Origin: Unio delphinus
Lineage: Eukaryota; Mollusca; Bivalvia; Unionida; Unionidae
NCBI GenBank assembly: GCA_029339505.1
Contig: JAQISU010000118.1
Coordinates: 5,073,501 to 5,137,500 of the forward strand
Length of the DNA stretch: 64,000 bases
Direction of reading: 5' to 3'
Positions 24,538 to 35,348 of the stretch are shown here, piece after piece; the stretch's first letter is position 1; every line of letters begins with the position of its first letter. Made by a program: the position numbers and the translations under genes. Under the pieces are notes generated by a model. That model made no database searches. It was not told the origin of the DNA and was given only the letters and a program-made list of their open reading frames with translations.

Positions 24538-24897
24538 AGAAGCACACACCAACAATTTCCAAAAAGCTGTCCACGAACAGTGAGTCAAACGCAGTAAAGT
24601 CCTCAGGTATCAATTCTTTATAATTTGTGTTTTTTCTCAGCTGATTATAAGTAATCAAATCACACCTGACGCTTACTTTGAAAACTTCTGCCAAGTTAGT
24701 CGATTAACCATGGATAGTTTCTGTACTCTGTTGCGAAAGAGCATCGAAGCGATTGATCCCCAGAGAAGTCATTGGATGTAAGGAATGGTCACGCAAGTCT
24801 GTCTTTCTGTCACTTTCCCGAAATCTTTTTTATCGGATATGAGAGTCCGTGCTTCTTCCAGATAATATTCCAGCTTTTCTTCTGGATTCAACGTCAT
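24538..24897 (-). pseudogene. Broken small gene of the Polinton-like element, unknown function
   Basis: A minus-strand frame of 42 codons (24897-24769) starts MTLNPEEKLEYYLEEARTLI and has even, protein-like composition. Further minus-strand coding-like sequence follows in another frame (24694 to about 24540), containing YNQLRKNTNYKELIPEDF, before running into the microsatellite. A shift and stops separate the two. They lie just downstream of the capsid-like gene in the same direction, so they probably belong to the same element. I do not recognise the family. Confidence 0.4.
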
Positions 24898-25020
24898 ACG
24901 TTGTCGTGCTGTGTATGACTAATATGTTTGATTAGACACCCATAACAATACAATATTCTTGTTCCATCTTTGTTTCTAAAATCATTTCTCTCAAACTGTT
25001 AATTTTAAGACTAATGCTAA

Positions 25021-25692
25021 ATTCTAAAAGATGAAGTTCAATGTGTTGTCCATAACTACTGCTAAATGGTGTTCTACAAGAAGGTGGCCCGATTTTATAG
25101 GACGGAAATGTCCCTGGTCCCTGCCTTCGAATAAAATGAAATCCCCATAAAACATAACATTCCGCATAACCGTTGTGCGAAATATCGTGACTGCTGTTGG
25201 TATATCACTGTCGAGTGACTTCAAACAGTGTCAGGTAAGAGCTCAAGTATTTTTTCTGGGCAAAGTTAGGTTCAAAGTGTCTGTTATACAACGTTTAGCC
25301 ATCTGGAGAGACTTCTATACTTGACACGTTAAGGTGTTGAAATTCGGAAGGATTTTGATCGATAACTCCGTTGAGGGTCGCATTGCTGCCGATGCCATTG
25401 AAAAAAACGTTATCTTTGATCTTAGGTCGGCGTCCAGAGGCAATGGTGAACGAGTTAACTTCCACAGGTCGTATCGCTTAATTTGGTGTCGTTCTGTTCA
25501 AAGTGTAACAGATGTCTCCCACTTTAGGTAAACGTCCAAGCGTTCTACATAGAATCGAGCTTCCTCGATGATGAGTTTTCACTCATTAACATTGGCAATT
25601 AAATGGAATACGGCATTAATTCGATTTAGTCACAGGCGCACGTCCATTTCATACAGCAGATACTTGCCGTGCAGCGACATGTACAAATGTAA
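25021..25692 (-). pseudogene. Broken capsid-like gene of Polinton/Maverick type
   Basis: One minus-strand frame (25692-25315) holds three internal stops, with coding-like sequence between them. It includes KYLLYEMDVRL near 25660 and EEARFYVERLDVYLKW near 25555. After a shift, two overlapping frames (25316-25021) carry a Y-L-x-S-Y-L-x-L-F-E motif, a D-I-S-x-x-x-Y block and GHFRPIKSGHL. From memory, these motifs in this order match the protein annotated as 'F54H12.2-like' in many invertebrate genomes. I associate that protein with Polinton capsids. The order of conserved blocks is right, but stops and shifts make the copy non-functional. No reconstruction was attempted. Confidence 0.55.
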
Positions 25693-26640
25693 TCAATTCA
25701 TCAGTTCTAAACTGTGACGAAACAGTTTGATTTTCTTTCGACGACTGTTAGATCCAGCATTGTTAAAGTCGGCAGCATCTGTCAATTCTGTGTCTTTGGA
25801 GACATCCACGTTGTCTCCTTTCATGGTGCCTTTGGGACATAAAGTGCTTTGTTCTGAAAATATATTGTAGAATATAATGTTCATTGTATCCCGATAAATT
25901 GTCACCATATGATAACGATAGCAGTCCTCGTAACGATGAATGACCTCTTCGCTCCAAATGTCGTCAGTGGAGTCTGATATCGATTCGGCCAAATCGGAAA
26001 TAGTGCGGGGTCCCTGAAATATTTTTTCCAATCCTCCGGGATTCTTAATACGATTGGCACAATACAATATAAGTTGATGTATGCACTTCTCGCAGGCCCG
26101 ATGAGCTACAAAGAAATTAGGGATGTGAATGTAGGTCTCTTGCGTGCATTCAAAATACAAAATGATATGGAAAACCACTTGTTTCTTTTATGTCTTGTGC
26201 TGATATTCCTTCTGGTCTTCCTCCAGTTAATTGTCATAATTTGCGGGTGGTATTTGATGTTAAAGTCCACGAACTGGTCACAAAAACTATGACACGGGTT
26301 AAACACATTGATCATGGAAGTTGCTAATTTGGACGATATATACTACGTTTGTTTTTATGAATGTCATCCACTAATAACGTTTCTACACGGCATGCTACAT
26401 TTAGAAGGTGAAACTTTGTACATATGAAGGTGGTGTTTCCATTAGGCATGTTAATCTCGTCATTGGATGTGCTGAATGTTGTCGATAACTTTAGAGGCTG
26501 TTGTTTCTGCCGGTGTACTAAACTCAATCCAGACGGTGGAATTCAATGTCGTGATGAATGGAGAGTCTCGAATGATCGTCCTCTTGCTGTTGTCATTTCA
26601 GTGTTGCTAACAAGGAATTCCTCATATCTGTGATGAAACC
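25693..26640 (-). pseudogene. Upstream broken coding fragments of the Polinton-like element
   Basis: The frame at 26178-25693 (161 codons) has an H-R-A-C-E-K-C motif at about residues 27-33 and a basic end (SRRKKIKLFRHSLELMN). It runs in the same frame into the capsid-like segment, with one TGA between. Above it, coding-like pieces in other frames appear at 26315-26106 and 26527-26324, with more up to about 26640. Even composition suggests one gene or two adjoining genes broken by indels and stops. Function is not recognised. The pieces may include the N-terminal part of the capsid-like protein. Confidence 0.4.
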
Positions 26641-26725
26641 TTCTACTTTCTGAGGTCTCACTTCAGATTTGAACTCATTAATTTTTACTGTGCAGGAGCA
26701 AATCTCTCTGATAACAGTTTTGCAG

Positions 26726-27140
26726 GAGTTATTCGAAGGTATAACTCAAATAAGAATATGGACTAAGCTACCTCATAAGGGAAAGGTCAAATTTTAGGAG
26801 AATGAACATCGAGATCCGGAATGCAAACAACGTCAAAGCAAAGGAAGGACATGGAAATGGATATACAGAGGTAAAGATGCATGATATCATTGTCAAGGGA
26901 ATAAACATTTGTCTTCAGAGTGTCCTAAGATAAAAGAGGACAAGCAAGGGAAGAAGAAGAAGCAGGAGAAAGAGGAAAACATGTAATCAGAATAAGAAGA
27001 AGAACCCATCCCCGTCAAGAAATGCACGAAATCAAGGTCACAAGAAGAAACGGTAGAAGAGGAAGAACCCATGGCATTGAATAAATTAGAAAATGAGACA
27101 GACGCAAAAGAATGAAAGAAATTAGAAAATGAATTCTTTT
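26726..27140 (+). pseudogene. Zinc-knuckle (gag/ORF1-like) fragment
   Basis: A plus-strand frame reads ELFEGITQIRIWTKLPHKG and then, after a stop, continues to YHCQGNKHLSSECP at about 26885-26926. This fits C-x2-C-x4-H-x4-C, except that the first cysteine position is a TGA. A lysine/glutamate-rich tail follows. An I-x-x-W-T-x-x-P segment before a CCHC knuckle is typical of LINE ORF1 or gag-like proteins. It lies on the opposite strand to the capsid-like gene and may be a separate insertion. The overlapping minus-strand frame is a shadow. Confidence 0.5.
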
Positions 27141-27609
27141 GATGTGTTGTGAAATTTGTATTGTGATTCAAAATAGAGAATATACCAATAACAACGTAAC
27201 TGTCACTTTGTCTTAATGTTGTTTACTACAGATAAGTGATATAAATACGCACTTACGCACATATATCATCAAATCATGGGGAAAAGGGATTTTGGATAAT
27301 GTTAATCGAATACAGGGTAGAAGAGGTGATGTTTTGGATATAATGTTTTCTTTCACAATACGTTTGGAATAGTTTTTTTGGGGTGTTGGATAGTATTGGT
27401 CTTGTTTGTGTCATTTTAAAACATTTAACATGTATTCTTATGATAGGTGTATATTTTTAAACACTACACAATATTTTTATGATAGTTTTTTTTATGGAAT
27501 GTTGGATAGTAGATAACTATTACCCTTGGTAAAGTATCGTAGATCCTGAAAGACTGTCGACTCTTTGAAGCCATACACTTTCGACTCTTCCCCCCCCCCC
27601 CGTTGTATT
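27141..27609. other. Inner right flank of the Polinton-like element
   Basis: No coding sequence is seen. It contains several gttggatagta-like blocks resembling the inner part of the inverted repeats, and a run of 12 C at 27590-27601 just before the LINE/SINE insertion. Confidence 0.45.
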
Positions 27610-27623
27610 TCCCTTACTAGTTC

Positions 27624-27941
27624 AACAGCTCCGGTGGCCTAGTGGTTAGATCATCTGCCGCTGAAGCGGGAGGTCGTGGGTTCGATCCCCGGCCGAGTTC
27701 ATACCAAAAACTTACAAAAATGGTACTAACAGCTGCCTCGCTTGGTGCTCAGCATTAAGAGGTTAGTGTTAGGACTGGTCGGCCTGGTGTCAGGATAATT
27801 TGACTGTGTGGGACATCTGTGGCATGATGGCCTAGTGCTAGACATAGCTATGAACTGCCTCATTGCAGACATCGTAGCGATATGACTGAAAAATTGTTAA
27901 AGCTATGTTGAAAATCCCAATCAAACAAACAAACAAACAAA
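27624..27941 (+). mobile_element. SINE at the 3' edge of the LINE
   Basis: Full length with a tRNA-like head: A box tggcctagtgg at 27635-27645 and B box ggttcgatccc at 27679-27689. The core and a (caaa)n tail follow. It begins immediately after the LINE's left 14-bp repeat and ends against the LINE 3' end, tail to tail. A diverged form of the same target (tcccttcaattcaa, 27942-27955) follows its tail. It may have used the same site before the LINE did. Confidence 0.9.
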
Positions 27942-28051
27942 TCCCTTCAATTCAATTTCAATTTGATCCCGAAGTTTCCATCCAATCAGCGTGGTCGGAG
28001 TTGATAGGAGACTGGGTGCTGCTCGAAAATTGCCCGTGCAGATGAAGTAAC

Positions 28052-30282
28052 TTATTTCTTTCCACCATTTTCGGTCCCGTGTGGCATTTTCTCTGGCATG
28101 TGCCGAGGTCTTTTTCCACTTGTTGGATCCAGGTTTTTTAGGTGCATTTCTTGAGACCTTCCAGGTCTCCGGTCTGGTGCGTCACAGGGCTCGATACAGT
28201 AGACGCCTCTCTTCCATTCGGCAGACATGGCCAAACCAGCGAAGCCTAGCACGTCTAATCAGTGATTCCACCGTCCACGTTTGGGATTCTGTCCAGAAGG
28301 TTTACTCCCAGTATTCGTCTGAGGCAGCGCAACGGCTCCGGTGACCTAGTGGTTAGAGCGTCCGCCCCGGAAGCGGGAGGTCGTCGGTTCGATCCCCGGC
28401 CGAGTCATACCAAAGACTTACAAAAATGGTACTAACAGCTGCCTCGCTTGACGCTCAGCATTAAGAGGTTAGTGTTAGGACTGGTCGGCCTGGTGTCAGG
28501 ATAATATGACAGGGTGAGACATCATGCTACATGTCAGTGGCCTGATGTCTCAGTGCTAGACATCACTATAAACTGCCTCACTGCAGACATCGTAGCGATA
28601 TGACTGAAAAATTGTTAAAGCTACGTTAAAAATCCTAAACAAACAAACAAACAAACAAACAAACTGAGGCAGCGCATTTGAAATACCTACAGCTTCTTGA
28701 GGTCCGCGTCTAGGAGGACCCACGTCTCTGCTCCATATAGGAGTATTGGGAGGATGAGAGTGCGGTATAGACGCACTTTGGTCACCACCGAGAGGGCCTT
28801 TTTCCTCCATATGCACCAAGCTAGTGACCCGAACGCAGACGTTGCCAGTCCCAGGCGATGCGAGATGTCGGTGGAGGCCGCTATAGATCTGCTTCGGATT
28901 ATGGACCCCAGGTATTTAAATTCCTCCACTTGCTGAAGATAGACTCCATTAAGGCAGACGGTCACAGGGGTGTTGTCCGATGTCATGACAACTGTTTTGG
29001 CGATGTTGATCTTTAACCAAAATCTGGCGGCTTCATCGGCGATTTCTTGCAGAATTTCTGTTGCTTCGACTTCGTCCTAAGTGAGAAAGGCACTATCGTC
29101 CGCAAACATTAGATCTGTGGCATGTTCATCGAACCATGCCCCAAAAGTGATCCTTCTACGTCCCAGGAATACCTTGCGCAGGACACAATCGACCACGATG
29201 TTAAGGAGGCTAGGTGAGAGCACGCATCCCTGACGAACGCCCGTTTTCACCGAGAAATCCTTCGTGTTTGCCCCTTGGATTCGAACTTGACTGGTTGACC
29301 CGTCATAGATGTTGGTAAGTAGCCGAATGTATTTTGGCGGGTATCCTTCCTCTTCCAGGGCTTTCCACAAGGCCGGGCGATGGATGCTGTCAAACGCTGC
29401 GGATAAATCAATGAACACCATGATTGTGCGTTTTCCACACCGAATTCTTTCCTCGAGGATTTGACGGAGCGTGAAGATCTGGTCGCAGCAGTTTCTTCCA
29501 GGTCGAAAACCTGCCTGTGCATCTCGTGCCGCTTCCCCCCGCCGTTTGAGTACCCTATGGATGATCTTCATAAATACTTTGCCAAGTATGGAGAGCAGGC
29601 TGATGCCCCGATAGTTCTTAAAGTCCTTTTTGTCGCCTTTCTTGAAGATTGGTACGATGATGACTTTCTTTCATGCTGTTGGTACCGCTTTCGATTGCCA
29701 TGTCAATCTCAGCAGGGCGTGTAATCTTTCGAGGATGATCTCTCCGCCGTATTTCAAGGGTTCTGGTGTCACTTCATCCATGCCCGGCGCCTTGTTGTTC
29801 TTCAGGTCTAAGATGGCAGTCCTTATTTCCTTCATAGACGATTCGGACTCATCAACTAGCGCAGATAACTCGTCCATGGCGTCCACCGATTCCATCGGTC
29901 CAGGGGGAGGGGGGGGGGGGCGTTGTGGTTGAGAAGGGTGCAGAAGAAGTCCTGCCAGCGGTCCAAACGTCCTGTGTTGGAGCTAATGAATTTTCCGGTC
30001 TTGTCTTTGATGTTTTTCTCAAACGGCCGAGATTTCCCGGCTAGTCGTCAAATGGTTGAGTAAAGGGTTTGGAATTCGTTCCGGTTGGCTGCCACTTCCA
30101 TATCTTTTGCGAGATCTTCCCAATACACGGCTCTATCCTCCTTCAAATGAACTCTGCCCAGTTTGTTGAGGCGTCTATATTCCGGTTGGTTATTTAACTT
30201 GCATTTCTTCCGTTTATCGATGAGAAACAAGATCTTTTTTTCGGATATCCAGGGTTGAACGTGCCGCTTCGTTGATGGACAC
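28052..30282 (-). pseudogene. LINE reverse transcriptase, broken by stops and a SINE
   Basis: On the minus strand, in order: a linker segment with VYWEDLAKDMEVAANRNEF (about 30130-30070), KDKTGKFI (about 29990), and the first RT block KAPGMDEVTPEPLKYGG (about 29790). Next are VPIFKKGD (about 29640), the palm with motif A AFDSI (about 29390), RQGCVLSP (about 29225) and catalytic FADD (about 29095). The thumb carries EFKYLGSII (about 28925). After the SINE comes the C-terminal RLRWFGHV region (about 28235). The main frame has a TGA near 29669 and a TAG near 29082. A run of G at 29903-29920 marks a shift relative to the linker frame. The catalytic residues are intact, so decay is recent. The endonuclease is lost by 5' truncation. 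The clade is not assigned. Confidence 0.9.
28332..28663 (+). mobile_element. SINE nested in the LINE, perfect 13-bp target duplication
   Basis: The head has A box tgacctagtgg (28342-28352) and B box ggttcgatccc (28386-28396). The 260-bp core is shared with the other copies, and the tail is aaagctacgttaaaaatcc with (aaac)n. Exact 13-bp repeats ctgaggcagcgca flank it at 28319-28331 and 28664-28676. It splits the LINE polymerase frame after the thumb region, so it is the youngest event in this nest. The head could fold like a tRNA, but it is not a functional tRNA gene. Confidence 0.93.
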
Positions 30283-30296
30283 TCCCTTACTAGTTC

Positions 30297-31167
30297 TAGA
30301 TAATAATTAAAATGTCGTGATGGATTGTATATGTACTGTTTTTGGATGGTAATCAAAAGGTTGGTGTTGGATTGTACGATGATTGTTTGAAATGTAACAA
30401 AAAGTAGGTTCTGGATACTAATTTTTTTAAAAAATGTGCGTTGGATATTAACAATACATTTTTCGTACGTCCCCATAAAATGTTTCAGTATGGAAATTTG
30501 CAATGGCAATTACAAAGTTACCATTATATTTTCCATTGTCCCCATAACCACTTTCCCCCCAATAAACAAGTTTGTCATTCTAAATAGGTATGTCTCTAAA
30601 ATACCATCCCCATGTTAAACCTGTATACAAACTTAACATAACGATTTCTCATACGTAAATAAGGTGGCTCATAATGAGGTCAGTTCCAACGATTTTACTA
30701 TGTCATCCCAACTGAGGCGAGCCACCTGTAACACTGGTACCATTTGTCTCCACAAACACTGTTGTTCCTAAAGTAGCAATTATACTTTAAACTGGTGGAC
30801 AAATATAACATAGGATTCCTGTGTGTCCCCTAAGAGTCCCCGGAATGTAACCCCTGTGAGCTAATGTTCATTCCTATGTGTCTCTCGATCGTCACATATA
30901 AATACTTGTGTGCATTCTTAAAAATTAAAACTTGGATGTTGCAGTGTTGGATGTGTGTTTGGAAAGTATAAAAAGTATGTGCTGAATTGTATTTGTAATG
31001 ATTTGGATTGTAGATGCAATAATGTATGTTCGACCTTATAAACATGTCTCACCATATCAGCACAGTTAACCTATACACACCTCTGACCCTATAATTCCAG
31101 CCCCTGTCGAACATATTGACCCATTTAACATAGGATTTCCAGTAAGACTCTACAGGTGCTACCACAC
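30297..31167 (-). repeat. Right terminal inverted repeat of the Polinton-like element
   Basis: It is the inverted counterpart of 23818-24260, with extra internal sequence. A second partial run of the same blocks (attcctatgtgtc, ccttataaacatgtctc) near 30860-31060 suggests a duplication inside the repeat. The outer end passes without a break into the 37-bp satellite at about 31168. Small frames here (30048-30618, 30830-31045) are not genes. Confidence 0.6.
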
Positions 31168-32094
31168 AATAATCAATGTGCTCCTACTGAACTGTGATAT
31201 TACCCAAAATCAATGTGCTCCTACTTAACTATGATATTACCCAAAATTAACGTGCTCCTACTTAACTATGATATTACCAAAAATCAACGTGCTTCTACTT
31301 AACTATGATATTACCCAAAATCAATGTGCTCCTACTTAACTATGATATTACCCGAAGTCAAAGTGCTACTACTTAACTATGATATTACCAAAAATCAACG
31401 TGCTTCTACTTAACTATGATATTACCCAAAATCAAAAGTGCTCCTACTTAACTATGATATTACCAAAAATCAACGTGCTTCTACTTAACTATGATATTAC
31501 CCAAAATTAACGTGCTACTACTTAACTATGATATTACCAAAAAATCAACGTGCTTCCACTTAACTATGATATTACCCAAAATCAATGTGCTTCTACTTAA
31601 CTATGATATTACCAAAAATCAACGTGCTTCTACTTAACTATGATATTACCCAAAATCAAAAGTGCTCCTACTTAACTATGATATTACCCAAAATTAACGT
31701 GCTCCTACTTAACTATGATATTACCCAAAGTTAATGTGTTGCTGCTTAACTATGATATTACCGAAAATTAGCGTGCTCCTACGTAACTATGATATTACCA
31801 AAAATCAACGTGATTCTACTTAACTATGATATTACCCAAAATCAAAGTGCTCCTACTTAACTATGATATTACCAAAACTCAATGTGATTCTACTTAACTA
31901 TGATATTACCCAAAATCAATGTGCTCCTACTTAACTATGATATTACCCAAAATTAACGTGCTCCTACTTAACTATGATATTACCCAAAAATAACGTGCTC
32001 CTACTTAACTATGATATTACCCAAAATCAATGTGCTTCTACTTAACTATGATATTACCCAAAGTCAAGGTGCTGCTGCTTAGCTATGATATTAC

Positions 32095-35000
32095 CCAAAA
32101 TTAACGTGCTTCTACTTAACTATGATATTACCCAAAGTCAATGTGCTGCTGCTTAGCTATGATATTACCCAAAGTCAATGTGCTTCTACTTAACTATGAT
32201 ATTACCAAAAATCAATGTGCTTCTACTTAACTATGATATTACCCAAAATCAATGTGCTCCTACTTAACTATGATATTACCCAAAATCAATGTGCTTCTAC
32301 TTAACTATGATATTTCCCAAAGTCAATGTGCTGCTGCTTAACTATGATATTACCAAAATCAATGTGCTTCTACTTAACTATGATATTACCCAAAATCAAT
32401 GTGCTCCTATTTAACTATGATATTACCCAAAATCAACGTGCTCCTACTTAACTATGATACTCCCAAAAATCAAAGTGCTTCTACTTAACTATGATATTAT
32501 CCAAAATCAAAAGTGCTCCTACTTAACTATGATATTACTCAAAATAAACGTGCTCCTACTTAACTATGATATTACCCAAAATTAACGTGCTCCTACTTAA
32601 CTTTGATATTCCCAAAAATCAAAGTGCTTCTACTTAACTATGATATTACCCAAAATCAAAAGTGCTCCTACTTAACAATGATATTACCCAAAATTAACGT
32701 GCTCCTACTTAACTATGATATTACCCAAAATCAATGTGCTTCTACTTACCTATGATATTACCCAAAGTCAATGTGTTGCTGCTTAACTATGATATTACCG
32801 AAAATTAACGTGCTCCTACGTAACTATGATATAAACAAAAATCAACGTGATTCTACTTAACTATGATATTACCCAAAATCAATGTGCTCCTACTTAACTA
32901 TGATATTGCCAAAAATCAACGTGCTTCTTCTTAACTATGATATTACCCAAAATCAATGTGCTCCAGCTTAACTATGATATTACCCAAAATGAACGTGCTC
33001 CTACTTAACTATGATATTACCCAAAATCAATGTGCTCCTACTTAACTATGATATTACCGAAAGTCAATGTGCTCCTACTTAACTATGATATTACCCAAAA
33101 TCAATGTGCTCCTACTTAACTATGATATTACCGAAAGTCAATGTGCTTCTACTTAACTATGATATTACCAAAAATCAACGTGCTTCTACTTAACTATGAT
33201 ATTACCCAAAATTAACGTGCTCCGACTTAGCTATGATTTTACCCAAATCAATGTGCTTCTACTTAACTATGATATTACCAAAAATCAATGTGCTCCTACT
33301 GAACTATGGTATTACCCAAAATTAACGTGCTTGTACTTAACTATGACATTACCCAAAATCAATGTGCTCCTACTTAACTATGATATTACTCAAAATCAAT
33401 GTGCTCCTACTTAACTATGATATTACCCAAAATTAACGTGCTCCTACTTAACTATGATTTTACAAAAAATCAACGTGCTTCTACTTAACTATGATATTAC
33501 CCAAAATCAAAGTGCTTCTACTTACCTATGATATTACCCAAAATTAACGTGCTCCTACTTAACTATGATATTACCAAAAATCAACGTGCTCCTTTTTAAC
33601 TATGATATTACCCAAATCAATGTGCTCCTACTTAACTATGATATTACCTAAACTGAACGTGCTTCTACTTAACTATGATATTACCCAAAATTAAGGTGCT
33701 CCAACTTAACTATGATATTACCCAAAATTAACGTGCTTCTACTTAACTATGATATTACCCAAAGTCAATGTGCTGCTGCTTAGCTATGATATTACCCAAA
33801 GTCAATGTGCTTCTACTTAACTATGATATTACCAAAAATCAATGTGCTTCTACTTAACTATGATATTACCCAAAATCAATGTGCTCCTACTTAACTATGA
33901 TATTACCCAAAATCAATGTGCTTCTACTTAACTATGATATTTCCCAAAGTCAATGTGCTGCTGCTTAACTATGATATTACCAAAATCAATGTGCTTCTAC
34001 TTAACTATGATATTACCCAAAATCAATGTGCTCCTATTTAACTATGATATTACCCAAAATCAACGTGCTCCTACTTAACTATGATATTCCCAAAAATCAA
34101 AGTGCTTCTACTTAACTATGATATTATCCAAAATCAAAAGTGCTCCTACTTAACTATGATATTACTCAAAATAAACGTGCTCCTACTTAACTATGATATT
34201 ACCCAAAATTAACGTGCTCCTACTTAACTTTGATATTCCCAAAAATCAAAGTGCTTCTACTTAACTATGATATTACCCAAAATCAAAAGTGCTCCTACTT
34301 AACAATGATATTACCCAAAATTAACGTGCTCCTACTTAACTATGATATTACCCAAAATCAATGTGCTTCTACTTACCTATGATATTACCCAAAGTCAATG
34401 TGTTGCTGCTTAACTATGATATTACCGAAAATTAACGTGCTCCTACGTAACTATGATATAAACAAAAATCAACGTGATTCTACTTAACTATGATATTACC
34501 CAAAATCAATGTGCTCCTACTTAACTATGATATTGCCAAAAATCAACGTGCTTCTTCTTAACTATGATATTACCCAAAATCAATGTGCTCCAGCTTAACT
34601 ATGATATTACCCAAAATGAACGTGCTCCTACTTAACTATGATATTACCCAAAATCAATGTGCTCCTACTTAACTATGATATTACCGAAAGTCAATGTGCT
34701 CCTACTTAACTATGATATTACCCAAAATCAATGTGCTCCTACTTAACTATGATATTACCGAAAGTCAATGTGCTTCTACTTAACTATGATATTACCAAAA
34801 ATCAACGTGCTTCTACTTAACTATGATATTACCCAAAATTAACGTGCTCCGACTTAGCTATGATTTTACCCAAATCAATGTGCTTCTACTTAACTATGAT
34901 ATTACCAAAAATCAATGTGCTCCTACTGAACTATGGTATTACCCAAAATTAACGTGCTTGTACTTAACTATGACATTACCCAAAATCAATGTGCTCCTAC

Positions 35001-35348
35001 TTAACTATGATATTACTCAAAATCAATGTGCTCCTACTTAACTATGATATTACCCAAAATTAACGTGCTCCTACTTAACTATGATTTTACAAAAAATCAA
35101 CGTGCTTCTACTTAACTATGATATTACCCAAAATCAAAGTGCTTCTACTTACCTATGATATTACCCAAAATTAACGTGCTCCTACTTAACTATGATATTA
35201 CCAAAAATCAACGTGCTCCTTTTTAACTATGATATTACCCAAATCAATGTGCTCCTACTTAACTATGATATTACCTAAACTGAACGTGCTTCTACTTAAC
35301 TATGATATTACCCAAAATTAAGGTGCTCCAACTTAACTATGATATTAC
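32095..35348. repeat. 1,627-bp tandem duplication inside the satellite
   Basis: About 32095-33721 is repeated as about 33722-35348, nearly identical, sharing rare markers such as 'gatataaacaaaaatc', 'gctccagctta' and 'gctccgacttagc'. The offset is 44 units minus one base. A difference at about 32458 (gatactccc versus gatattccc) shows slight divergence. Confidence 0.85.

Larger units (their letters stand above)
27610..30296 (-). mobile_element. 5'-truncated LINE insertion bounded by a perfect 14-bp direct repeat
   Basis: tcccttactagttc lies at 27610-27623 and again at 30283-30296. Between them, on the minus strand, is a LINE that starts in the linker before the reverse transcriptase and runs to its 3' end at about 27956. 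A SINE occupies the left edge (27624-27941). Another is nested at 28332-28663. The repeat is the target duplication expected from target-primed reverse transcription. It cuts the right side of the Polinton-like element, so it is younger. Confidence 0.8.
23818..31210. mobile_element. Decayed Polinton/Maverick-like element with long inverted repeats
   Basis: Sequence at 23818-24260 reappears inverted, diverged and colinear, at about 30297-31210. Shared blocks include a perfect 11-mer (ggaaatcctat at 23875; its complement at 31130-31140). Another is the stretch around aacatgggaatgg (about 23993) against ccatccccatgtt (about 30604). Between the repeats lie a broken capsid-like gene and other fragments on the minus strand. 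Polintons are large self-synthesising DNA transposons related to adintoviruses. Minus the later LINE and SINE insertions, only about 4.7 kb remains, and polymerase B, integrase and packaging ATPase were not recognised. The exact ends and target duplication are not resolved. Family assignment is inference from the capsid-like gene plus the inverted repeats. Confidence 0.6.

Noticed and set aside
24229..24597. 122-codon plus frame with poly-leucine, isoleucine and arginine runs
   Set aside because: It is produced by the compound trinucleotide microsatellite.
27635..27689. tRNA-like A and B boxes (also at 28342-28396 and on the minus strand near 16440-16500)
   Set aside because: They are the heads of SINE copies. 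The sequence continues into the SINE core, and no intact tRNA gene is present.
33196..33414. Identical 72-codon frames at 33196, 34823, 45656, 50393 and 55537 (a conserved small protein?)
   Set aside because: They are the same satellite block copied within the array. Conservation reflects DNA duplication, and indels in the 37-bp units open the frame by chance.
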